A program made the position numbers and the translations under genes. A stretch of 64,000 bases of DNA from NCBI GenBank assembly GCA_014529385.2, contig CM043945.1, forward strand, positions 1,627,312-1,691,311, written 5' to 3'. Below are positions 55,050-64,000 of the stretch, piece after piece. Under the pieces are notes generated by a model. It saw only the letters and a program-made list of their open reading frames with translations, had not been told where the DNA came from and did not search any database. The stretch comes from Adiantum capillus-veneris. Taxonomy: Eukaryota; Streptophyta; Polypodiopsida; Polypodiales; Pteridaceae. The first letter of the stretch is position 1. The number at the start of each line of letters is the position of its first letter.

Positions 55050-57271
55050 ATGCCTCGCATGTTTTTGGCCTTACAAGCCTCTTCTTCAACCTGCAATACA
55101 AGCCTTCCTCAGTCTTTGGAAACGCCATTTGCTGCTGATGATCTAGCTGACGCCTTTGATCCTTTTTTAAGGTGGGGGAGTCAAGCCCAAATTATTTCAG
55201 ACCCACATGACAGGTATGAGCATGAGGAAATGCTATGCCAATTGCATCACCCTGAGGATTATTTTTGGTAAGGATTTATGGATGATCACTGCATGCCCTA
55301 TGAGGAACAATTAGTAGTTGAGCTAGACTTCAATCTAGCTAATGCTTTTCGAGAACCTGATTCTACTTCAGAATCATAACCAGAAGTAATTGAAGAAGTA
55401 GAAGTCAGAAGACTAAATCCTGTTAGAATGGTAACAGATGAAGTGAAGGAAGAAGAACCTTCCACCTCTACTTCAGCATCCTCATTACTCAAAGGAGTCT
55501 CCAAAATTGGAGATATGACCATAATTGACATAGATGGACTAAATCAAGAGCAGGTATGGAAAGTCTTCGAGTTCATCCATAATTCTGCACACTATGGAGT
55601 GCAATACAAAGACTTGACCCAACGCGAGGCTATCACAATGCTAACAGCAGGATTCCAAGGAATTTTGCGATATTGGTGGGCTGATTTAAATGAAGAAAGA
55701 AAAGTGTTCATTCTGCAAGAAGGAATTCTTGAAAACTTTGATAATGTCATTACTCTATTTTCTGCTGCAATAGTAATGAAATTCTGAGGATCACAGCAAA
55801 AAATAAAGGATAGGTACATGAAACCTTTTTCTGTGGCAAGTTGTACGATCTTACAAAGATCAAAGCCTATCAGCAACATATGACTCACCTCATGTATCAG
55901 TTCCCTAGAGGTTACTTTAAAGCAGAATATAAGCAATATTATGTAAACTCTTTTCCTCCCTCATTCTCAAATTTAGTGAAAGACGCATTAAACCATCTGG
56001 TTTACAGCTTGACGACCAAATCACATTAGCACATATAAATTCTTTTATTGATGAAGTCACAGATCTTGAATGTGCTCGACTCAGAATGAAGAAAGAATTT
56101 AAGTAGGTCAAGGGATTCAATTCAAGTTTCTGCAACAAAGAAACGAAGGTCAAAGACTTTGCATGTGATGCAGCTGAAAAGAAATGCTCCTGCAAAATTA
56201 AGAATCGGAAAAACAAATTTGGAAAGAAATACAAAGTCGCTCGCAGGACCAGAAAGCTTTCCAAACAAGAAAGAAAGACAGTCCGGTGCTACATCTACCA
56301 GAAAGAAGGGCATATTGCTCGAGAATGCCCTAAGCGTAAAAAAAGATTTGGAAATGCTTTACTCAAAGAAAAATATGAGTATGAAGTTGTCTACTGTAAT
56401 AACAGGTTTCAGAAGCATGATATTCCTATCAATGAATATATGGACTATGATTCAGATGAAGAAGAAACATCTGACTCTACAACCTCTAAATCAGTCCAAT
56501 GAAGAAGCTTCATCCTTCTCTGACGACAACTCTTCTGTAATGTTTAATATGGTTAGGAAACCATATGCATTTCCAAAGAAAGCAAGGGTACAAACAGAAT
56601 CTTTCTCTTCTTCTCAAACTCCAAGTACAGATGCAGAAGATTCAGAACCCTCATGGATGGAACAAAGAAGAGCATCTACATTAAATCTGTCCAAAAAAGA
56701 ATAGAAAGATTATAAACCCCTTCCACTGTTTAGGAACATGATAGAACATGCTGAAGCTTTGGCTAAAATAGAGGAATGGAGAAAAATGATCCATCCTGGA
56801 CTAAGACAGAGTTCAGGGACACCTCTAACTCCTACTAGCCATCAACATGAGTCTACTACTTTGCAGACTCCTCTTACTACTCAAAAATCGAGTAAGTCAG
56901 CAATAGAAAAGCAGGATAGATATCATGCTGAAGAACACCAAGCAAAAGCAAACCAAGCCATGTTCTCACCAATTGATCATGTGAACAATCGTATTGAGCA
57001 GTTGCACAAGCAAGTGCTTAATACTCAATCACAGTTAGCTGCTATTAAAGCTAAAGTAGATCAATGTCATGGAAAACTTCAGTATCTGATTGACAGAGCA
57101 GCTATGAATAATATTGTTGAAGAACCAGTATTGTACTTACACCCGCATCCCAATACTGACTTGTCTATTGGGGCTGATGTAATATTCAAGCTCACCCCGT
57201 GGGCTATTCAACCAACAGGTGCCATTTCATTTACTTTGCACTCTATTCCCTATACTATTCCAACCAAATAG
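55050..57271 (+). pseudogene. Copy E coat protein, CCHC region and protease remnant
   Basis: Coat pieces are 55050-55271 (DAFDPFLRWGSQAQIISDPH) and 55428-55787 (QVWKVFEFIHNSAHYG, AGFQGILRYWWADLNEE), with stops between. The knuckle at about 56285-56330 has Tyr for the second Cys (CYIYQKEGHIARECP). The protease remnant starts after the deletion with YLHPHPNTDLSIGADVIFKL. Confidence 0.82.
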
Positions 57272-57603
57272 CGCGAAACTTTTCTTATGGGGGGAGTTAT
57301 CCCAAGGTTACCAAATCCAGCCAAAGACCTTCAGTACCTTAGTTGGTTTGAGCAAGAGAATGTAGATGGAGTTTAGAGCTGCAAAAATGTGAAGAACAGT
57401 TAACCAAGCATACAAGCAACAATCCACTGGCTTTCTGGGATCGAGAAGAATACTGGATTTCACTACCAGGTCAACCAAAGCCTAAAGGTTTGAAAGCTAC
57501 TTATCCTGGCATGTCTTTAGAAGATTCACATTTATGGAAATCAAAAATAGATCAAATGGTGCAGGATGGATTAATCTCGCCATCAAACAATCCTTATGCA
57601 TGT

Positions 57604-59596
57604 TGTCGTGCCGCTCCGCTTCTATGATAAGAAAATGAGGAAAGGAATGCAAATCAGGTGTATTTGAATCCTGCATGATTTTTCAGCAGTTATAAGGGCT
57701 GGCTAACAAGCCAATTTTAAACCTAAAAATGTGTTAGATGGGGTTCTAAGGGCCAAAAGATGTCTTGGTAATTCTAAACAGTGAGTATGCTTGAAGTATT
57801 CATAGCTGGGATTTTATTAATCAGAGTTGAAGTACTTGAAGGGATCTATGTACCTATCTTTATGGCTCGTCAATCGTAGCTACGGATAAGAAGTTATGAC
57901 AGTTTTAAGTTGAGTCAGTAGCAGAGACCGGATTGAGCACCTGCTGATAAAAGGTCAAAGATGAAAGGAATGCATGGGTCCGAAACTCACTTCCAGGAGC
58001 ATGTCGATCTTTCCGGTTCGTCAATCGAGGTTTCGGTTGGCAAGATATGGCCAGTTTAAGTATCGTCGGGGGCCGGTTCGGGATTGTCGTGGTCGCCCTA
58101 ATTAGGCAAATTCTTCTGGCTTAATGCAGTGCGGTGCCTAATATGTATGACAAATGTGGACAGATGTGGAAGCAATTTTTATAATATATCTAATGCCTAG
58201 CCTTGACGGACACTGATACTTGCATCTTGAAAGCCATGATACCATTTAAAGCACCAGAACGAGCAACAGAATTCAAGGTGATCTTGCTAATCAGAAATGT
58301 TGGAATTGAAGACATGAGCGGCTTTGCTTTGGCCGGTATGTCATCCCTTACAGTGCCCAAAGGCCGCCAATGGAAAAGCTTAGCAAGCTTGGCCGGTATG
58401 TCACTTACAGTGCCCGAAGGCCACCAATGGAAAAGCTTAGCCAAGCTAAGTGTGGTGCCCTTACAATGAAATAAGGGCCTTTTAATAACCTACATGGCCG
58501 CTTGCCCAAGCCAACCCAAGGCCGCCCACCGTTTTTAATAAAAAATTTACATTGTGTGTGAAGGGAAGGAGGGCATGGCGAGCAGGTCAAGAATGGTAGT
58601 GCGTGAGGAGGAAGATGGGCTCGTGCAGGCTCAATGACGCCTTGGACGAGCTTGCCGTAGAAACGCAAAACGCTCAGGAGCTCCTCGCGCATAAATCTGG
58701 GCTGGTTTTCGAGCAAGTTCAAATCCGCCTGCCATGTCATAAGGGGGGTACCCATTAGCGACATCGCTAATGGGTAGGCCCCTTTTAGCAAGAAAAAACT
58801 CATGCAAGGTATAAAAGAGAAGGCGGGCCTACCCATTAGCGATCATTTCCCTTTTTTAGGGAACCTCTTTCATTTGGAGCGCTCTCTCTTCAGAGAGAAG
58901 CTAAGCCAAAGCCCAAGATTTTTTTTCATAGAAGCTTCCCTATACTAATGGAAGCCGAAGCCTAATCTTGCCCTCAATACGCCAAGCCAAAGCTTCTCAA
59001 ACTCATTAGCCATATTCCTAAGCTCTCTAAGCCTAACCTCGTCCTCATTAGTGAAGCTTAAGCAATCATTAACAGGGATTTTCTTAAGCTCATATCCAAA
59101 CCATAATCTCTAATCTCTCACGATCTAAGCCAAAGCTCCAATCTCTAAACCAAGTCGTCATAAGCCATCAAAACCTTATCCTGGGTAAGCTTAATCTCGG
59201 ATCTCATTAGCCATCATTATCATGAGCTCTCTAATCTAAAGCTTAAGCTATAAAAGCCGCCTAAGCCCGTTCAATCTAAAATTAATCCGGCAACCTTAAT
59301 TGAATCGGACCAACCAAGGCCATTGGAGTTGAAGGCAGAAGACAGTCCAAGATAGTTCCTACTGATCGCCTTGATTAGCACCTAAACTGAGACAAGTTAA
59401 ACCTTGTAAGGAGCATAAACGCCTCCATTAATGATTGATTAATCATGGATACTGTTGAATATTTGGTATAAAGCATACTGTTTGTTTTGAGCTCTGTTTC
59501 CTTTAATTGTGTCTGATGCACCTCTTTTCCCCGTACCTCTCACAGCCAGGGCCTCGGTGCCTTCCTGGCTCACCTTTCGCATACTTATCCCCCGAC
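57604..59596 (+). repeat. Putative 5' LTR of element X (about 1993 bp)
   Basis: TGTCG at 57604 and CGACA at 59592-59596 form a 5-bp inverted terminal match, with the interruption of viral copy E at one side and a gag start soon after the other. The inside holds a 60-bp duplication (58331-58447) and a pyrimidine-rich part with many TAAGCC/AAAGCT phrases (58900-59300). No gene is supported. The other LTR is outside the window, so the call rests on ends and context. Confidence 0.6.
58331..58447. repeat. 60-bp tandem duplication in LTR X
   Basis: GGCCGGTATGTCA...CAATGGAAAAGCTTAGC is present twice (58331 and 58391), with a 3-bp indel. Confidence 0.88.
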
Positions 59597-59795
59597 ATTC
59601 TTGGTGAACCCAACGCGAAACGAGCCGGGGTGATCAGTGATGTGGAGAAAGAAGTCGACACTGCAAGAGGCAGCCATGCAACAAATGATGCAACAGTTTG
59701 CTGCTTACATGCAACAACAACGGGCTGGTCAACATCCGTATAATTTGCAAGAGAGGATCCGTAAAGCTTTGCACACGGTTATTGAGAAATTGCAT
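59597..59795 (+). mobile_element. 5' internal part of element X with gag start, interrupted
   Basis: After LTR X, TTCTTGGTGAACCCAACGCG could contain a primer site (tRNA not assigned). A frame at about 59673-59795 reads MQQMMQQFAAYMQQQRAG then PYNLQERIRKALHTVIEKLH, a glutamine-rich gag start. It stops where LTR Y begins. Confidence 0.5.
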
Positions 59796-60084
59796 TGTTA
59801 ACCCTCACGCACATTCCTATCACCTATGATAGACGCCGTATTATTTATTTGGTAGAGCAAGGTATTGGGTAAGAGTGATTGCCGATGAGAGGCACACTCT
59901 AACTCGAACATTCAAGGGATTAGTTGGCTAAGTATGGGCACCCTAGTGTGAATGGGGCAAGCTCATATAAAAGTCAACTAAACCTACAATTCACTCATTC
60001 TCTCATTTGTGCAATTGAAGAGTGCTCTTGCTCCATCTCCATCTTCTTCTTCTTCATCTCCTTCTGTGTGTGTGTGTGTGTATG

Positions 60085-60128
<44 letters not shown>

Positions 60129-60365
60129 CGATCGAGCATTGCGGCGGCACGACGGCGGCGAGGTGGTTGAGTGCGACGGAGCGGCATCTCCCTCTTCTTC
60201 ACGGCGAGAAATCCTCCACGACAGCAAGCGTAGAGTGGTGAGTGACACACCATCGTCTTCTTTGAGCTTACTAGTTTAGGCTAGTTGTGTGCTTGGAGCC
60301 ATCTATGGCTCGCACACAGTGTATCGGCAAGTTTCTTGCATTGACACATGCGACAGACGTGCACA
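59796..60365 (+). repeat. Putative 5' LTR of gypsy element Y
   Basis: TGTTAACCC...GTGCACA. The right end is set by the primer site. The left end is set only by the interruption of element X and a TG, so it is uncertain. A TATAAAAG box is at about 59966. The (GT)n(GA)n microsatellite at 60065-60127 is inside. Confidence 0.5.
60065..60127. repeat. (GT)n(GA)n microsatellite
   Basis: GT repeats then GA repeats of about 38 bp. Confidence 0.97.
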
Positions 60366-60369
60366 TTTT

Positions 60370-60387
60370 TGGCGTCGTTGCCGGGGA
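60370..60387 (+). promoter_or_regulatory. Element Y primer binding site, tRNA-Asp type
   Basis: TGGCGTCGTTGCCGGGGA has one difference from the site of the element at 17.8-28.8 kb and from the plant tRNA-Asp complement. Confidence 0.83.
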
Positions 60388-61013
60388 ATTCCATACACTA
60401 AGCTTGATTGGCACTCTGTGCTTCTTTTGTGGTGCAATTTCAATTGTAGGAAAGGTAGGGAAGGAAGGTGTGTGTGTTGAGAAGAAGGATTTTCTTTTGC
60501 TACTGTGTATTTCATTGTTAATGAAGTTTTCAAAGGTACTGTGTTTTCTCTGTGATAAATTGTTTGTATTAAGGTTGTTAGTTCTGTGTAATGTGAAGTA
60601 CAATAAGTAGAAAGTAGAGCTGTTAGAGCTAATGAAGTGTGTTAGTGTGTAACAGTAGGTGTATTAGTTGTAAGTATGTAGGTAGGGTGTGTGTGTGCTC
60701 GCGCGCAGGCCGCGGCGACTTATCCAAAAAAAAATTAAAAATAAAATAAAATTTAAAGGTAGGACCAGGATCATGAATATCTCCCAGACCCAAGCCCAGA
60801 GCCAAGCCCCAACTCACGCTCAGGCTCAAGCCTCAGTCGCCCTTTAAAACTACGTATTTTAGCCTCACACATAGCTAAAAATCGACTTTCTTTAGGACCA
60901 ACGGAGCTTCAGGTGACCGAACATTGTGTTGTAAAGCACACTGTGACCCTCTGAGTGATATGCTCGTTTTGAGCTGTCACACTAATCAAAAAATTGGTCA
61001 TTAAAAAACATTA

Positions 61014-61453
61014 AAAAACGAGTGAAAATGGACACCTAAAAAAGTAAGCGGTTAACCTTCGAAGTTATTCACCGACGCTTGTAGGGTGCCAAAGGCACAT
61101 GCATCTGCGCTCTGGTCGTGTGCTAGAGACAGAGCAACTAGAGAGAATTTTGACTTACGCAAGTTCTCATTATCCACCTACCTTAGGTTCCGGGCCCTCG
61201 GTGGGGACCCAAGGTAGTACAAACCAAGACCCGAAAAACGAGTGAAAACGGACGCCTAAAAAAGTAAGCGATTAACCTTCGAAGTTATTTGCCAATGCTT
61301 GTAGGGTGCCAAAGGCACATGCATCGCGCTCTCGTCCTATGCTAGAGATGGATCAACTAGAGAGAATTTTGACTTACGCAAGTTCTCATTATCCACCTAC
61401 CTTAGGGTGTGGGCCCTTGGCGGGGACCCAAGGTAGTACAAACCAAGACCCAA
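61014..61453. repeat. 220-bp tandem duplication spanning the gag start
   Basis: Units 61014-61233 and 61234-61453 (AAACGAGTGAAAA.GGAC.CC...). In the second unit CTATGCTAGAGATGG gives the gag ATG; in the first unit the same place reads GTGCTAGAGACAG, so it has no ATG there. Confidence 0.92.
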
Positions 61454-61956
61454 ACATAGAGGCTAGTGACTCTTCCTCTGACTATGACGTCATGGAGGGT
61501 TTCCCAATGCCTAATCCCAATAGCTCAATCCAAGACATGCATGCCATGGGTCCGCGGTCCGGGCCGAGCGTGCTTAGCCGCTTGAAGAAAACCTTTAGTA
61601 GAGACACTTGCTCCGAACATGGAGCTAATGATGTAAATGAGGGGGGTGGGAAAGTAAATTCTCCATTTATGACCAATGTAGACCCTATGCCCTTAGATAA
61701 TGTGCACGTGAATACTTCATTCACTACACCCCTTGACTCTTCAGAACTATTCCCTTCCGAGGTTATATTACCTGATGGTAGAAGCCTTGCCAAAGTGCAA
61801 GAGATTGAGCGGTATATCCTTGCAGCAAGGGAAAAGAAAATCGAGAGCTTATGCAAGGTGGAGCAACAAAGAGAGTTAAAATTGAAATCTCCTATGTCAA
61901 TATCCTTGCTAGGAGAGCAATCGAGTGCTCCTGACTTAGCAACCGCTAAGGGCTAA
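61339..61956 (+). CDS. Element Y gag, N-terminal part
   Basis: An open frame from ATG 61339 (MLEMDQLERILTYASSHYPP) includes VLSRLKKTFSRDTCSEHG, LPDGRSLAKVQEIERYILAA and a charged helix. It ends at a TAA at 61954. No conserved capsid motif is certain; the position after the leader and the knuckles downstream identify it. Confidence 0.55.
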   Translation: MLEMDQLERILTYASSHYPPTLGCGPLAGTQGSTNQDPNIEASDSSSDYDVMEGFPMPNPNSSIQDMHAMGPRSGPSVLSRLKKTFSRDTCSEHGANDVNEGGGKVNSPFMTNVDPMPLDNVHVNTSFTTPLDSSELFPSEVILPDGRSLAKVQEIERYILAAREKKIESLCKVEQQRELKLKSPMSISLLGEQSSAPDLATAKG

Positions 61957-62097
61957 CCCCTAGAAAGCAACATTGCATCTAGTTCAAAGGACACCCCTAG
62001 CACCTCAATCCTAGATGGAGCGTTCTTAAATGAGAATTGGGGGTATGAACTATAAACGAAAACTCTAATCAACCTATACACAGGTCACACCTATCAC

Positions 62098-63075
62098 GTG
62101 GGTTGGTTAGATGTCCTACAATCCACAATGGGTGCTACTAGTGTGGAGGATCAACAAAAAAGAGTTTGTGAGGTCATCCATAGGGTCATTGAGTTAGAGA
62201 GACAGAACAAGGGGATCAACATGCCTTCAACGGGTCTCATGAGATTCTTGGATACAGGAAAGGCTAAACAACCGACCTTATCGCAAATGGAGACTCCATT
62301 GGTAAGTCCGATGGATCCTTCATATATTGTTTCGCCAAGGGTCTTGGTACAATCTGATCCCATAAGTGATAGCTTTACTTTTCCAAGTCTAGCTCATCTT
62401 TCCCTTGATGACACCATGGCTACCATGCCTACCCCAATGATGGGCATGCCAAAAAATAGGCCATTGACCTCATTTGTTAGTAAAGCACCACTACATGGTA
62501 GCTCAATGCCTACAAACAGTACCAACAAGTGTGTACCAATCGTATACACCCATGGGTCATCACACTCACGTAGCCCCTACCCCTCCCATTGTTTCAACTA
62601 CCTATGCTCCACAACCACAACTCCCAAGTTCTTATTTCCATGGGACCATACCGGTTAGCATTAGCATGTCACATCCGACGTCTGCTATGCCTAGGGCCAC
62701 CCACATGAACCTTGGGCCACCACATGGCACAACATCATACCCAACATGGAACCCAAGGGCTTCCTATGCGCCAAGCCCAATGCCAATACCTACTCCACAT
62801 GTAGTCTCTGGAGCGCCTTCACCAACGGTGCCTACTCACTTAGTCTACTTGGCAACATTTGCTCATGGTGCTCAGTATGCTATGGACCACATAGTACCAG
62901 TGAATGCCCTACTTTTAGAGTAAAATTCAATGGGAATTGCAATGCCGGTGGGAGGTATGGTCATCAAGCTAAGGATTGCATACTATTTATGTGCGCAATG
63001 GCCAATAGACCAACCTTAGCATGGACAGACACACCTCGAGTGCCTGCATTGATGCCGGCCCCACCTCTTGAATAA
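62098..63075 (+). pseudogene. Element Y gag, proline-rich middle part, frames broken
   Basis: Three overlapping frames (62098-62658, 62474-62923, 62746-63075) follow one another with shifts. Contents are QQKRVCEVIHRVIELERQNK, then a long Pro/Thr/Met-rich part, and a degenerate zinc knuckle (CNAGGRYGHQAKDC) near 62940-62980. Confidence 0.5.
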
Positions 63076-63087
63076 ACGTCACAACAC

Positions 63088-64000
63088 ATGGTCCTTAGGG
63101 CCCAAAATGTTATTCAAACAACACCCTTACCACCTCCAGTGCTAGGACCGCAACCACCACATCCGAGAATCACTTATGTGAATCAAGTGGGTTGTGAGTC
63201 ATCTATTGCTTGTTTGGAAGGCTGTGAGGAAGATATAGACCCAAATATTGCCCATGGAATGGATGTGCTTGAAGAAAGTCCACAATACTACATGGAGAAC
63301 TATTGGGGACAAGTCAAACCTGTATATCAAGTAGTTGCTCTTGCGGCAAGAGGCCAAAATATCAATTACACTGCTAAGAGACCAACTCTTCAATGCTATG
63401 AGTGTGGAGGTCCACATCGTGTAGCCGAGTGTCCTATTAGGCTACAAAAGAATGCCACACTAATGCAAACCAATCAAGCGAGCACGTCTACAATGCTGAT
63501 ACTCATGTGTAATCGATGTGGCAAAGATCATTTGATTGCCCAATGTCCAAATAATCCAAATGCACCGAAGATCACGCCATTAAACTTGATTGAAGTTACC
63601 GAGGAGCCATCACAAAGTACACCTGTGGTACTAGTAAACGTACTCACACGATCGATGCTCCAAAAACAAAATTATATTCTTGAGGAAAGAGACACGGCAT
63701 CAATTGCCCAATCTCAGAAAAAGAAGAAAACACGAAGGAAGAGATCGCAAAAACCAGCAAAGTCAGACCCCAGTTCAAAGACCAACATAGGGACTGGTGA
63801 CGACCCCGTATATATGAAAGACGTCAAAGAGGATTATGATTCAGGTGAAACCATGGAGACCAAAATGACCACTAAGATAGAAACCAACAAGGAAGATCTT
63901 CATGAGCCACAATGGCCAGGATCCAAGAAGAAGTTAGGAACTTATCCAAACCCTACAGAGGAGATCGAGCGAGTCAAGCAATTAAGGAGTTTGGTAGAAG
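63088..64000 (+). CDS. Element Y gag, C-terminal part with two zinc knuckles (runs off the end)
   Basis: Open from ATG 63088 to the end of the window with no stop. Two CCHC-type knuckles, CYECGGPHRVAEC (about 63400) and CNRCGKDHLIAQC (about 63510), bind RNA. The following VVLVNVLTRSM resembles the V-V-TRxQ linker seen before the protease in the other two gypsy elements. After it comes a Lys-rich stretch (KKKKTRRKRSQK). A stop just before the ATG means the true frame starts upstream or is broken. Confidence 0.65.
   Translation, partial: MVLRAQNVIQTTPLPPPVLGPQPPHPRITYVNQVGCESSIACLEGCEEDIDPNIAHGMDVLEESPQYYMENYWGQVKPVYQVVALAARGQNINYTAKRPTLQCYECGGPHRVAECPIRLQKNATLMQTNQASTSTMLILMCNRCGKDHLIAQCPNNPNAPKITPLNLIEVTEEPSQSTPVVLVNVLTRSMLQKQNYILEERDTASIAQSQKKKKTRRKRSQKPAKSDPSSKTNIGTGDDPVYMKDVKEDYDSGETMETKMTTKIETNKEDLHEPQWPGSKKKLGTYPNPTEEIERVKQLRSLVE

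Larger units (their letters stand above)
53843..57603 (+). mobile_element. Endogenous caulimovirid copy E: movement protein to start of RT
   Basis: Begins inside the movement protein (CCTTATCTGCTCATACTTTG), head-to-head with copy D, and has no leader. It runs through the coat protein and CCHC region; a deletion at about 57130 removes the protease active site. It reaches the RT start (LISPSNNPYA type) and is cut at 57603 by an LTR. Confidence 0.87.
60366..64000 (+). mobile_element. Ty3/gypsy-type element Y, 5' part, continues past the window
   Basis: Primer site, a leader of about 950 bp, then gag pieces with two zinc knuckles up to the window end. The tRNA-Asp primer and two-knuckle gag favour Ty3/gypsy; pol lies outside. 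The leader 60388-61013 holds no supported gene. Confidence 0.75.

Noticed and set aside
57124-57160. Intron in copy E protease region
   Set aside because: Comparison with copies C and D shows a plain deletion of the active-site part, with no splice signals needed.
59507-59743. A 78-codon + strand gene
   Set aside because: It runs across the proposed LTR end and primer site, and a different frame here has the gag-like sequence.

Overview
The window is plant nuclear DNA that is mostly retroelements. Non-autonomous and nested LTR elements, endogenous pararetrovirus and (CT/GA)n microsatellites surround very few host genes. A terpene synthase relic of the microbial type (MTPSL, known from non-seed plants) and single-ORF caulimovirid copies resembling those described from fern genomes suggest a fern or another non-seed vascular plant. 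This is inference; no species marker is visible.

Region by region. 1-3.25 kb: microsatellites, short duplications and a frameshifted class I terpene synthase relic (1947-3040). 3.25-5.54 kb: the one apparently intact host gene, a four-exon + strand gene (3834-5542) for a 403-residue protein with a SAM-like N-terminus, a trypsin-fold protease domain and a basic tail; a tandem duplication has copied its start codon upstream. 5.6-14 kb: a decayed Ty3/gypsy element on the - strand (gag, PR, RT, RNase H, INT, a second retropepsin-like domain) with no LTRs seen. 14-17.7 kb: a diverged non-coding duplication and an unrecognised decayed gene. 17.76-28.77 kb: a large - strand LTR element of related type that lost RT, RNase H and INT but keeps gag, protease and a tryptophan-rich repeat ORF; its leader holds six spaced copies of a palindromic motif.

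28.8-57.6 kb: a cluster of at least five decayed endogenous caulimovirid copies, here called A(-), B(+), C(-), D(-) and E(+), joined head-to-head (A/B, D/E), tail-to-tail (B/C) and in tandem (D then C). The viral order is movement protein, Cys/His motif, coat protein, CCHC knuckle, aspartic protease, RT and RNase H in what looks like one original polyprotein frame, as in petuviruses. Copy B is split by a Ty1/copia element (33236-41009, target duplication AATAC), itself split by a smaller copia deletion derivative (35131-38033, target duplication TGAAG).

57.6-64 kb: copy E is interrupted by a long LTR (57604-59596) of another element, whose 5' gag is cut by a further gypsy element with a tRNA-Asp-type primer site; that element's gag runs off the window end. 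The insertion order is therefore readable: viral cluster first, then copia 1, then copia 2; and separately viral copy E, then element X, then element Y.
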